Assembly (NCBI GenBank): GCA_009792885.1 | Contig: WMCF01000029.1 | Location: 3,551,324 to 3,615,323, forward strand | Length of the DNA: 64,000 nt | Origin: Eremophila alpestris peregrina | Taxonomy: Eukaryota > Chordata > Aves > Passeriformes > Alaudidae | Reading direction: 5' to 3' | Part shown: piece by piece, positions 47,171-60,200 of the stretch | Layout: each line of letters starts with the position of its first letter | Position numbering within the stretch: position 1 is the stretch's first letter | Position numbers and translations under genes: made by a program | Notes under the pieces: model-generated | The model's database searches: none | What the model was told of the DNA's origin: nothing | What the model saw: only the letters and a program-made list of their open reading frames with translations

Positions 47171-50155
47171 CTGGTTGCGGCTGAGGAGAACCTCTGGAGA
47201 GCATCCAGTCGAATCCTGCTATTAAAGCAGATCTTTTTAGAATACATTGCAGAGTAGAGGCAGATACTCCTTCAGGAATGGTCAGGCCATGACAGAAGGG
47301 GTTGCTTTTTGAAAGAACAATTCTTGACGATGCGTTGGATGAGAAAACCTGTCAATGCTCAGCCTGCCCTGTTCTTCTGTCTTGAAACAGAAGACTTACG
47401 ATTCCATTGTGTATAATACTCTTTGCCCTCTTGTCATTCCATTTATGATGTAATTTCCCCCCCTATTTTTCCTATATCTACGTCTTTCTGTCTACATATC
47501 TAACTGTATATAGGATATATAGATATTTTCACAGGACACGTCTATATCCCTAGGAATAGGGAATTTCCTGAATTCCCTCATGGCTCTGCCGTGGGCTGGA
47601 AAGACTCCATTGGATTCATAGTTTCAAAGCTGTCCCTGATGAGGCTAATGGAGGGATTTGAATCTGCAAAATAGGTACAGGCTTTTACATTCTTCTTGCT
47701 GGTCTAGATTTTGTCAAACAACTAGTCTTTGTGATTTTTGTTTTAAATTCTTAAGTGTCTGTGACTGACTCCTTGCTATGTCATGTTTTCTAAATGCAGC
47801 CAGATGGCAGTGAAACCTTTCCTACACATTGCAGTTCAGTTGGGGAAGGTATTTTTAAGAATGTCCCAATTAATGCTTTCTTTCATTCCTGTTCAGTATT
47901 TTCAGTCTAAATAGTATGCATTGTTTGAAAGAGAACATGTATGTAACACAGACCCATGTGAAAAAACTAATTATAATATTTTATGGCTTCTGATGTAAGC
48001 TATCCAAAAATTGAAGTTTATAGGAATTGAAGTTGTTACAATATCTAATTGTAAATGTTTGTTTATACAGGCAGGACTTTATAGAGTTTACGACTGCATC
48101 CTTCATTATAGTGTAGAAAAGGACCAGTTTTATGAATGGCCAGGCTTGGTGAGGGAGGCTGGGTTCATGCTTGAGGTAACCTGGAAGCCCATGAATATTA
48201 GACAGGAGGAGTCATCCAAAAATATTATTAAGGGGAAAGGACTCAGCTGAGTGATACTTGTTTTTCTCCCAGACCTTAACAAGGGAGCCCCCCAACCTTA
48301 TGCTGGAAGTCTAAAACCAAGTTTACCTTGGTTCTGGCAATGTGTTGCATTCCTCATCGCTGATTAGTGCTGCTCCCCATCGGGCACTTCCTCCTGACTT
48401 TGAAAAACAATACTAAGAGAAACTGAAATCATTTGCCTTTTTGCCTGGACTGACAGCAGGTGTGGAGGCTGCTTTGTTGTACACGGAAAGAAACAGAGCC
48501 TCTTTCAGGGGTAATAGCCACAAAATTCTCCCCACTGAAGTTTTGGTGTTAAAATGATGATTTTTGTTAGAAGAAAACCCTGGCTTTAAAAGAGACACTT
48601 CCCACCCCATTCTTACTTAGCACAGCTGTCTCTTTCACAATGATTAAGGTTTGTAATTTAAAAAGGCTGTTATGATGTTGTCTGGTTATAATGAAACTCT
48701 ATTTTTGATTGCATGTTTGCAGTACAGCGTGGGGGTTGTGGAATTTTGCCATTGCTTTTTACTCTGTTCCAGACAATCTCAGTGTGTTTGATTTTGTTTG
48801 AAACTTAATTTCCTCTGATGAAATTCCAGCAACGGCATGACTGTGGGTTATTGCACTTGTTTGTGGAGAATGTGAGCTGCAGCTCGCTGTATTTGTTTCC
48901 ATTTTCCTTGCAGAGTCAAGGCCAGTGTCAGGTGTTCCTCAGCACTGCTGGCCCCACGGTGTTGCTGGCCCACACAGCTGCCAAGGGGCTGTGCCCTGGG
49001 TACCAGCATGAACAGATGTTTGAACAGTGCCCTGACCTCTGCTGAAGCACAGTGCTTGCAAAACCTTGACTTTCCTCATCTGTAACTTGAGGGATGAGTC
49101 ACTCATTTAGCAAAGAGCTGCAGCACTGAAGGTTTTTGCTCTGCTGCCAAGAGTTAGAGAGGTAACAAGGGAGAGAGAGAGCAGGATCTTGTTATGGTCC
49201 ACACTCACTATATTGGAGTCCAATGACAGCCAAACCATCAGAGGAAGAAGTTGTAAGGAGACCCCTGAAATTCAGGCTGAAAATACTGAGGGTTACTCAC
49301 ATTCTGTTCCCCTCCTTTGCTGATAGGTCAGGGTTGTGTAGGTTGTGATAAGAAATGCAAAGCCTAAAAGCTCCCTAAAAGCTTGGCTTTGGCTGGGTGC
49401 CATTCAGATTGGATCTAGGTGAGGTGAGGTGCAGAGGATGGTGACCATTATAATTCTGCAAGGAACTGCAAGGACCTGGCAGCATGTAACAAGCTCCAGT
49501 ATCACTGCTGACATCAGTGAAGGATGAGAATAATCTCCTTGTTTTGCAGGTGCAGAATGTGAGCTTTGCTTTGCTCAGGGTTGTCTGGTGTATGGAGGAA
49601 ACTTCTGTGCAATGCAGTTAAATTGTAAAATGATCCTTCAGCCTGATTGTAAATGTGTAAGAAGCAAAGGAAGAATATTATGAGAAAACATCAATATTTA
49701 ATATCCTGCCTTTAACAGATGGAGAAAACAAAGCATGGATTATTGGGCTACATTACCATGTTCTGCTGAATTGCTGCTGTTGAACTTGGAAAAAATATGA
49801 ATATTAAATATTTGTCATTTTTGGAGATGGAGTGCTAAATCCACTACATGTTAAATTCTAATAATTCAAGCAAGATGGAGGCTGAGGCCTGCTTTAAAAT
49901 ATACATTTAATGAAATTCAGGGTTCCCTGGCTTTCATGAGGCTTAGATGTTGGTTGATCTCTGCAAAGGAGTTGCAGGACTACAGAAAATAAATTAGCCA
50001 TGTTGCTTGATGATCTGTAATTTAAATAGTGCTTACACACAGGATATAGCTTCACCCATTAAAAAGAGAAGCTGCTTTTTTGACAGCTGAAATTATAAAG
50101 TACCATAACATTGCAGAGAAGAAAATAGAAAAATTACACATCTTAATTAATTGCC
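47171..50155. other. Intergenic region between DUT 5' end and SLC12A1 3' end
   Basis: About 3 kb of AT-rich sequence has no recognisable coding exon. Small palindromes occur near 47540-47580 (for example TCCCTA/TAGGGA and GGGAATT/AATTCCC pairs). It may include distal DUT regulatory elements or an extended SLC12A1 3' UTR. Nothing else is recognised. Confidence 0.5.
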
Positions 50156-50161
50156 TTTATT
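50156..50161 (-). terminator. Candidate SLC12A1 poly(A) signal (AATAAA on minus strand)
   Basis: TTTATT on the plus strand reads AATAAA on the gene strand, 0.97 kb past the SLC12A1 stop. It is followed by U-rich sequence. The region between it and the stop is AT-rich non-coding sequence that would be the 3' UTR. Confidence 0.4.
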
Positions 50162-51128
50162 TTAAGTTAGTGTATAATTAATATTATTTAGAAATTCAAA
50201 AAAGAGAGAAATCTTTTATATAAATCAAAAATAAGGCATTCAACTCAGCTAATGAGTTTTTGTTGTTTTCTAATCACATAAATCACTGTACATATTATCC
50301 CAATGTATAATGTCAGATTGTATTAATCCTAACATTCATAGCAAAAATTGTCAGAATATTGAGTGGTTTACTACATTTTTTGTGAAATTTACTTACCACA
50401 TTTAATTATTTCAATCACACATTCCATTGCATGTCAGAGCTTGAAAATGCATTATCAAGTCTTGTAATAGAGTTCATATTTTCATATATCTAACTTTTTT
50501 TTGTTTGTCACTAAATTAGAAGTGTTTGAATTAATTTAAATCAGCAGAACATTTTAGGTTAAAGCATCTGCTGCAGGCATAGATCTTAATTTGGCAATAG
50601 CACAATTAAAAAGCAGTGCATGTGTTCTACTTGGATTCTATCAGCTCATGGCTTACACCTGATGGATGCCATACAGGTTTTTGTCTCACAAGTTGGTGCA
50701 TTTCATTTTAATCCTACTGTGTGCCCATTAGCAACTATGATAGTGCAATTTGAAATAATTATTTAGAGATTTAATGCTTTCTGTATTATCACAGTTAATT
50801 TTGGCTTTCTAGGATAAATATCAAAAACTTTTTCAATGCCTTAGAAAATCAGAAGAATTTCTTCTTTGTGTGCTTAAAATATTTGCTGTCTCATGTGACA
50901 TATAGGTAGATTTTCCTGCTTTTGCCTGTACTGGAGTGTAACACCAATAGGGACCACTTACATTTTTTGTCTAATTCTTTGCTGTGTTGCTTTGGATTTT
51001 TGAAAAAAATTCTGTCAATTATTAACATTTTAGATTTGTATTAAATGAGTGTGTCTTGGATGAACCATTGCCATTAAAAACATAGCTCCTGGAATCCAGC
51101 AAGGCATATTCCAGGCACTGATGTTTTT

Positions 51129-51264
51129 CTAAGAATAGAAGGTCAGTACATTTTTGTGGTTGCCTCTGACCATTAAGACTGGAGGAAGGTTCTTGGAGAG
51201 AATTTCTAGCCAAGCCATGTACAGGTAATCAGACACTGCTCCTTTTCTTGCCACAGGGAGGCTC
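51129..51264 (-). CDS. SLC12A1: SLC12A1 last coding exon and stop
   Basis: This 136-base exon encodes SLPVARKGAVSDYLYMAWLE, then ILSKNLPPVLMVRG and NHKNVLTFYS, and TAG at 51129-51131. The conserved C-terminal tail V-R-G-N-H-x-N-V-L-T-F-Y-S is shared by NKCC proteins. The acceptor is CCCAAACAG. Confidence 0.96.
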
Positions 51265-54200
51265 CTGTTTGGGCAGAGGGAAAAATAAAATCATGATTAT
51301 GAAGGCAGAGGTAGCCCAGGCTTCTCATGAAATACTAAGCAGAAAACATTACTGTACATGTAAATGTATGTTCATATACAACTCTGATATAATTAGACTA
51401 CAAGATTGTTATCATATCATAAGGCCTTAATTTGCAAACCCTTGCTCACCTGATTGTACTGGACATGAACTGCTTGTGATTGTAGCCTTAAACTGGTACA
51501 GAATATTTTTGGGGTCATAAAACTCACACATAGTATGATTTTTTTAAAAGGATGAAATCCAACATGCACAGTTTTGCAGTCTATTTTCTGATCTGCAGTT
51601 ACTGTGAGATGGGAGTTTGAAAATATGGGTCAATTTATGGTAAGCATTACATGACCACCCCTTTTTTTGAGACTGAATGGATAGAACTGTAAAGGTTTGT
51701 CTGTACATCAGAAGTGCAAGCTAATTTATTAAAGCTGTGTATTAAAAATGTGTAAATAAAAATAGATTCTGGAAAAGTATCTTTTTTGGGTAATTTTACT
51801 GATGGCCTCTTTTCCTTTATACAGTTGCTTCATCACCAGGACAGATCCATATTCAGCGCAGTGCCAGAGAACCATCAGTCCTCCAGAAGGTATGTAAAAG
51901 TTTCCTTCTGTGCTCAGTGAATTAACACAAGTGTTTCTGTAGCTCAGGTTCAGGATCCCATGACACATTATTCTTAGAATCAAAACTCTTGCAACTCACA
52001 GGACAATGAGGTTGGCTGCTCTTGAATGCTCCTGTAAGAGCTCGTTCAGACGGACTTGGCGGTAACTCTGGTCAAAACAACAGGGACAAGGAAACAGTCA
52101 GGTCAGTGATCCTCAGTTCTGGTGCCTTACTGACTTCTACATCCCCCTTTGCCTGCAAGATCTTGTGCTGTTGCTTTGGCAGCACTGGGAGCCAGGTCTG
52201 CTCTGCGGTTCAGAGTCTCAGCAATTGCAGAAGATGAGGCTAAGCCACACTTGATGAGTATAGTTACATTAGGGCCACTCTAGTGGTTCACCCCTGTGTA
52301 AGGTTTCCTGGGGATAGGGGTTATTTTTGTTCTCAACTTACTTTATGGTCGAGTTCAAGCCCTCAAAATTTTTATAACTTAACAGCAAATCACAGGGAAC
52401 AAGAAACCAGGGCAGGTTTTTGTAAGATAGATGTATCTTAACTGATTTTGTAAATTATTTTCTCTTTGCCTAGCGAAAGTAAAAAGCAGGTTTTTCTCCA
52501 TTCAGACCTTAAATTTTCCTTCTCTACATAAATTTCAGTGTTCTTGGTCATGTTATATAGGTAAGAACACTCATAATTTAGCCAGCTGTTACCTCATGAG
52601 AATCATCTTATAACATCACCCTTTATCTGTGCTGCCAGGCTTTTCTCTGTAGAATTGTAAATGTGTTCTAACGTCCTCTGTAAAATTCCCAGAACTGCCC
52701 TACTTCTGAAGATAAGGGGCATGTCTTTCCAGATGTATAAGCTAAATTTTTTGTTGCTGTTCTTGTTTTACAGAGTAATTTGACACTTTCATATTGCTGA
52801 CTCTTTTCAACTTTTGAGGAATTTTTCTGGTTCCTTAATTAGTGACTTTGACAAGGTCAAGCTTAATCACTTTTTTTTTGTTGTATCCTCCCTGCTTCTG
52901 CCCACAGGTGTCTGTGATTATACCCCTGTTGTCTTTAATACTGAGGTGTTTTAAGGGCTCTGACTCAATTTTTCATCATTTAAAGTGAGAATAATTCTAA
53001 GGTTTTCTGCCATAGATGATTACTATAACCTTATGCTGGTTATCAGCTCCATGAAGAGGTAATACAGTGAGCATTCTGCTTCCCAGCTGCTGCAGTTAGT
53101 AGTATAGTGTGTTATCTTAAATCATCATTGATTTCTGCTTATGTTCATATGTCAGGCTGTGACTTCTGGCAGCTCTGAGCTCAGAGTCACAAGCCTTGCT
53201 CTGCTGAGGAAGTTACCAGCACCATAAAAAGGAGATAACTAAACTCCCAATGTACTCAGGTTAATTCCACAGGAGCCATAAAATGGCTAGATTAATTCTC
53301 TGTGAGTTACAGGAGTACTTGTCTCTTAAGAGTGAAAGAGTTTGCATCCTTTTGTCACTGGCCTGAATAAAGCCTGGTGGTTCTAAGTCACTTGGTAAAA
53401 AGGTATTTTTCCAACACATTTAAAGAGCAGACTGGGCTGTAATTCACCCAGTGGATCATACAGCATCAGCCTTGAAGTTCCTCTGAACTGCAGGAGAGCT
53501 TCTGGTTTAGTCTTCACTTTGCCATTGAAGTAAGAATTCATGCTCAACCCTGCCTTTGGAGAAATTTCTAGCCTTAGTTGAAGTGTCTGGATTCAGTTCT
53601 AAATTGCCCAAAGTGGTGAGTGTTTGGAACTGCACCCTTTAAGAGAGTCAAGCTCCAAAGCAGTGGAGCCATTAATAAACCTCAGCAGACCCAATTAGCT
53701 CAGGCTCAGTGCAGTGACTGTTTGGCTTCTGGTTCAGAGGTGGTTTTCATCTGGCTGGCTTTGATGTGGGCAGAGCTTCTCATCAGCCTGGGAAATACTG
53801 TGTAAACATGCCAAGGTCTGAGAGAGTTCAGTAATGCCATCATAACACACCTCTGCAGTGTTTACAATATAAATCCAATCTGCAAATATCAAGTACAGGT
53901 TTGTACATGTCGTGTTTCTAATGCCATATCTGCTATTTCACTTTTTCTTAGATAATCACTTCAAACATCTGGAGGGTAAGAAAAGGTGCACATGTTAAAA
54001 GGTAGGTGAGGCTTTACCTTCTCCTTGAATGCTTCCAGCTCTGCATCTGTAATTTTCCATGGAGTCTCTCTCTTTAATTTCTCAGCAGTTGTCATATCTT
54101 TGCAGCTTTCATGGAGACGATATGGTTCAATCATCTCTTCAAAGAATTTCCAGCTGAAACAGGAATTACAAAGGAGGCCTTGCTGCAGGGTATGAACTCA

Positions 54201-57200
54201 GTAACTTACTTCACAGTCACTGTGTATGACAGGGCTCACTGATAATAATTATAGCTGAAAAACATGCAAAATCTTTAACTATTCTTTGCTACATTGTGCC
54301 CCAAGTTATATCTGTGCCACTTCTGTATGTTTGGGTTATTTGAGGATAATTAAAAGGTTATTTGAGGATAATTAAACACTGCATTTAGCAGAGAATTTTC
54401 TGCTTTATCCTGGTTCTAGCAAGAATACTGAAATGAGTTCTACAGTAACTCCAAACTGCAGTATATTGGTTACTCACAATGAGTATGGGTCTCCTCATGA
54501 ATACTGAACATTTTATTACTGTTTCAGCACTGGCTGGACCAGTCACCTCACTGGTATGGTTTTACTAATGATTTTAATGCAATGGATAAACAGGTGATAC
54601 AAATTGCCTGTGACAAGGGGCTGAAGGAACATTGTAGTTTTTTTGCTCTGTGTGGACTCAGAATTGTGTTCAGATTTTCTCTAAATTTCAGGTTGTTTCT
54701 TGAACTTTTGAATGTTTGCATATGGAGAACCTTATTGTCCTTCTGTACTTCATTGCTTGCCAATTGCTGAAAATTTCTACTATGCAGAGAGAGCTCAGGG
54801 AGTTTCTTTAGTATGGATGTAAGTGTAGCTCTCTGAGCACTTGGTGCTGACAGGCCTGGCTGTGTGAGGTGGGAGCCTTGGGCACAGGCTGGCCCTGGCT
54901 GTATGGCCAGGAAGCCAAGAGATGGGTTAAAGGCTGTCATGTGCAGCATTCAGTGTTGCTGTTGCTAAGTTGTCAGAGTTTGTCAACATCCTTACTGTCT
55001 GTTTCAGTAGGTAAAATAGTGATAATCCTCTTATTATTAATGAAAGAGATGGGGTGCCGGCTGGAAGAGAGACACAGTGGTCTGTCTATCAAGTCTGGCA
55101 TAATACTTGTTCAGCTCAGACAGTGCTGAGGCAGCAAATGTTTTTTTTTATATTAGTTCTTTTTGATAGCTTTTATTAATGTAAAATCACTGCATTGTAC
55201 TGGAGGAAAAACAAGATTTGTATTGCACAGTTCTTTATATGATTAGAAGATCTTACTTGAGAGATCAAGTAAGCACTAAGAGGGGACTTCAGGTATCTAA
55301 AATCTTTATATTCTGGAGTTGCATTTCTTCAGTCAAAATCTCCAATGGACCCTAGAAACCCTGGTAAATCCTGTATTGTTTCTGCCAAGTTCTGTGTGTG
55401 TAGAAACAGGACCCAGAATGATTAAGAGCCTAAGATGGGATTGCACTTGAACCCAGAGGAAAGGCTTTGGTTGGAGGAAGGGATGGGATGGAAGAGCAAG
55501 GTGGGCACATTTCAAGAGTTTTAAGACTAAGAACAACACTGTGAATTGAATGTAGGATTCAGTTATTCCCTGAACAGCCTGCTTTACACTTTTGTCTATA
55601 TAAGCAGTACAAATAGATGATTTCTATGGAGATGTGTTTTAGAATGCAAGGACTTAAAGTTTTGGTTTGTTTTTTTATTTAGCTAACACCATTGGAGGTG
55701 GAGCTTTTTGAGCAGTTTTACCAACTTCCTAACCTCTGCTTAAAAGCATTAATTCTGTAGATAAGTTAACTTTTAAAACTATTAAGCCTTCATATCTGAG
55801 GGATAGGGGAGCATTATAATATTGTCCTCATGGAAGAGAGGAAGTATGCTTGTGTTTGACCAGAAAAATGGTACTAATTTATTGTAAAACCCAGAAGGCT
55901 GAGTTGACAGTGATGGAAGTTTACAGGAGAACTGTGACTGACTGGAGTCTATTGCAACCTAAATGCATATGAGAAGTCATCATAAAATGTTAAATTTAGT
56001 GGCTCATAAGTATGGTGTTTAATTAGTCTTTACAACATCAAGAAAAAGACTACACATGGTTTTGACCCTTTAAGATGTGATTGTTAAAAGGTTCTTTTCT
56101 TTTTCCTGCTCTTGGTACTTGGAAAATTATTACAAGGAAGTGACAGTGTTGTTTTCTGTGTTGTGTTTCTGTTTGGTTGGTTGTTTTTTTGTTTTTAATT
56201 TTCAACATAAAAGAAATAAGCTCTAGATAAAAGCTGGCCGCTAAATAGTAGATTTTGGTAATGCTTCTTACCTCTCTTTGTTGGGCTTGATATTGATATC
56301 ACAAATGATATTAATATCAGCAAATTTTATTCTGAATTTGCTTAGGAGTGAAGCCATCCTGAAAACAAAAGAGAGAATGTTTTATCACTGTACTTCTGAG
56401 TGCCTCATATCAAAGAACACTTGTAAATGAGTTAGACAACTGCATTTTATCTTATCTTTAACTATATGACAAATTACTTTAAATGCTTTAGTGTTTCAAT
56501 TTCCAGTTACAGAACTAGATTATGTGATTGCTGTAGCATAATTCATTTAACTGATGATTAATGAAAATCACAAAATAAAAAGAAATTAATAGCAGACAGA
56601 GGGCGGAGTGTTTACATTTTGGGAAAACAATGGTCCTTTAGGTATTCCCAAAGGCTTGAGTTATAAAGGAAGAATATTCAATACACAGTAGGTCAGAATT
56701 CTCCAACACCTGAGGCTTCTGTTACTCTGATACTGTCAGAATGCTGTGGATGGAGTTTTACAATACTGGCAGGGCATGTGTTGGTGAAAATGGGGCCCAG
56801 AAGGTTGATATCCAATACTTAAAGAATCTTCTTCATCTTTTTCATTTATGAATTTATATTGATCTACTCATGTGTTGTCTTTACACATGCTCATAAAAGA
56901 AAATACTTCACTTTTCTTCCCCAGTTGGCAGAGGAAATAGTTTACAGTTTTTTGTGTTTGTGCTGAGGATAGAGAGGTTTAATTAGGCCAGTTTTGCCTT
57001 TGTTTGAACCATGGCTGGGATCTTGTGGTTCTTCCCCACACCTCCTTCTCCCACCTCCTTTTTTGTTTCTATATTTGGTATGTAAGCTTTGGATTTTGAA
57101 AAGGTCAGAGAGTTCCTAGGAACACATCATGGCAGAAATACATATTTGTTTATGACCTGAGAGTTTACTCTTTAATGTATTTATATAAAAAGGATATACT

Positions 57201-60200
57201 GCTTGTATAAATCTTGGTGTCCCTTGTGGCAATCCCTGTTTTGAACATGATAAAGAGCAAAATCTCAACTTCTGTGAAAAGGTTTTAATATTTGGGGAAT
57301 TACATGCCAGTGTAAGTCCAGTTAAATTTGACTTCTGAATTCAAAGTACATGGCTGAAATTGTACTTGGATGATTTTGTATTAGATCTGCCTAGGGAATG
57401 GATGAATCACCCAGCCCAGAGTTGTCTCTTTGCATGTGGCAGGTAGGTCATGTTTTGAGGAATGCTGGTGTTTAGGTAGCAATACACACATGCACTGTTT
57501 TCCTGGGGACAGACTGGGTCTTTGTCAGCTGTCCTGTTCATGTGTTTACTCTGGCCTTGGTGGGACAAGCAGGGAATGCAGGTGTCAGAACTGCCTCTGT
57601 GGAATGTGTCATGTTTTGACAGATCCCATTTGGTGCCAAAACTTCCTGCTTCCAGCAAAATCAGGTGCCTGGAGGGTGTAGGTTCAGGAGCCTGTTTGCA
57701 GTCCTGAACAGCCAAGTCTGGGCAGACTCTGGGCAGGGAGCAGAGAACACTTCCCAGCAGGTCCTTGAGCAGCTCCAGGGCTTTTTTTACCCAGTTATAA
57801 GGATAGTTTGTACAAACACCTGTGAGTCTCTTCTGCAGAAGTACATCAGCTTTAAGGTACTGTTTAAACCTGATGGAACCACAGTGGAGTGAAGTTTGCT
57901 TTATGTGTTCCCTTCTGCTTTAAAGGAACATGCTGTGGCAGCTGTCTTTGCAAGTCATTGTGTTCCTTAATCCTAGTGAAGGAGGTGATTTTAACTCCTG
58001 TCCTTGCACCTCTCTCACTTTTTTGCCACTGGAGTTTTGGCTGGAGATGTTTTTAACTCTCTACATGGTGCTCCTGCTCTTTGTTAAGCAGTCACTGACT
58101 TTCATCCCAAATTGAGCTGCTCCCACTGTAGTGAAAAGGCTGTGCCTGTAATGTGTAAAGTGCTTAGGAAGGAAAGGTCCTACGTGCAGTGGTGATGAAA
58201 AAAAGTTTGTATTAGTACCTTTCATTTGCTCAGAGGCAAATGATGATTATGAAATCTAGACTTTCTTTAAAACACTGAGTAAAATCAACTTGGCCTTAAA
58301 GTTGATTAACTTGCTCTTTAACTTCTTTATATTTTACCAGAGTTAATCACATTTATGTGAGCTATCTGTCTATGCTATCTCTATGTGAGAGCTTCATGTG
58401 CAATTTCACTTCCTGTTACCTGGACAATCTCATGTAAATCCCATAAAAGTAATTATATTCTCATTACAGAGTGCAGACTGCTCTTCTCAGAGAAGGGAAT
58501 ATGAGCTATTAAAGGGAAGAAGTGCTGCTGTGAGTTTCCTTTGGTAATCACCATTTGCAGAGCCTTAAGGGCTATGCCATAAGCTTAACACCTTTCAATC
58601 AAGTACATTTTTTTCATGCTGCCCACAGTACAACAAACCAGTTGTGCTGAAAAATTCCCACCTTCCTGCTCTATATGCATTATATTCAGCATCAATTCAA
58701 ACTCTTTAAACAAGTGAGACAGTTATATTTACACTAGTTTTTCTTCTTCAATCCTATTGACTTTCCCTCCAGTGAAGATCCTTAATTTACAATTCTTCCA
58801 CTTCTTCCTGATAGTTAGAATGTAAGGAATTAGGATTGTTAGACCTGGAAGAAAATAGGAAATTGGAGGAATATCACATTAGTGCATTGTATGGTTAAAA
58901 ATCCATATCTTTCACTTCAGAAGTGTTGGATGTAACTTAATTTTAAAACATTTGAGCCTGGCGTAAAATTGATTATGTAAGCTTAATAAAAGCCAGCTTT
59001 ATGCAAGTTCCAAAGTCTGTTTTTATATTTGGTAACAGAGGAATCTCTCTCCTTGTGATTCTTACTCAAATTCCTTACCTCCATCATCAAACAGCCACCA
59101 AATGTCAATTGTCCCTTTCCCCTGCTTCTTTTTAAATTGAGTGCTGGCTTCTAGCAGCCTCTGATTGAATTCACCCACGTGCATTGACTGCATGGTGTTA
59201 ATGGTGCTCTCTGTAATGAGAAAGAAAAAAATGTGGAAGGATGTCTGATAAGTGAGGCAATAAGTAGCTTTAGTGAGCCCAATGGAGGGAAAGCTTCAGG
59301 AAAATGAGCTGTTTCTGACATAATTTCTATCCTTTAAATCTGAAAAAAAGGCACAGAGTAGATAATTTGGACTTTTAATTTTCTCATACACACAGAACCC
59401 AAAACTTGTGTAACACATTGTCACTAGATCATAACATTTTGAAAAAGGTAACCTGATTATTTGTCTCTTTAGTTAATGTAAAATTCACTGGGGCCTTAAA
59501 AAGCAACTGGGAAACATCTGATCGATTTTAGAAGTAAATGTGTCATTTTGCATCATTTACAAGCTCAGCTGTCCTGTAAAATACAGAGCTCCCTGAAAGG
59601 CAGAGTCACAGAGGATGAAATGAGCTGATGGGGTGCAGGGGTAGCATAGGTGAAGCTGGAAGTTAGAAAACACAAGCACAAATGGCTGTTTCCCTATGCT
59701 GACATGGTCACTGCTAATTGGAAATGAATTTTGATTCTTGCTGTTTGCTTGGCTGGCTTTAAAAGATACAGTCTTGACTCTGTACTAACAATACCTTCTC
59801 TCATTCCACCTTTTGAGGCCTGTGGCTTTATTACTGCTTCTCTTTCAATGATTTAAAAGAGATGGTGTCAGAGTAGTATTCAAGGTGGAGCAAACAGGCT
59901 TCTTTAGAGGTTTTACTCTGTTCTGCTAGGTTCTGAAAATGCTTTGTTTGGTTTTCCTGTGTTTCTGGAGTGTGCACAGGATAGTTGCAAAGCAGTTACT
60001 GGCTTTCCTCTACAGTTCTAGCATCTCTGCTGGAAGATGGAACAGCTCCAGGGACTATGAACATAAAAACCAAACAGAGAAGTGGGGCTATTTATTAACA
60101 TTATCTGTCTAATACACAGAGTTAAAATGTGTAATATGTATTTACTTTATGCATTTCCCAGCTAAATCAAAAAGTGAAGTTGAAGCAGGGGTACACACTC

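Noticed and set aside
47520..47585. Short palindromes near the SLC12A1-DUT boundary (TCCCTA/TAGGGA and GGGAATT/AATTCCC)
   Set aside because: Arms of 6-7 bp in AT-rich DNA are common by chance and have no clear regulatory match.
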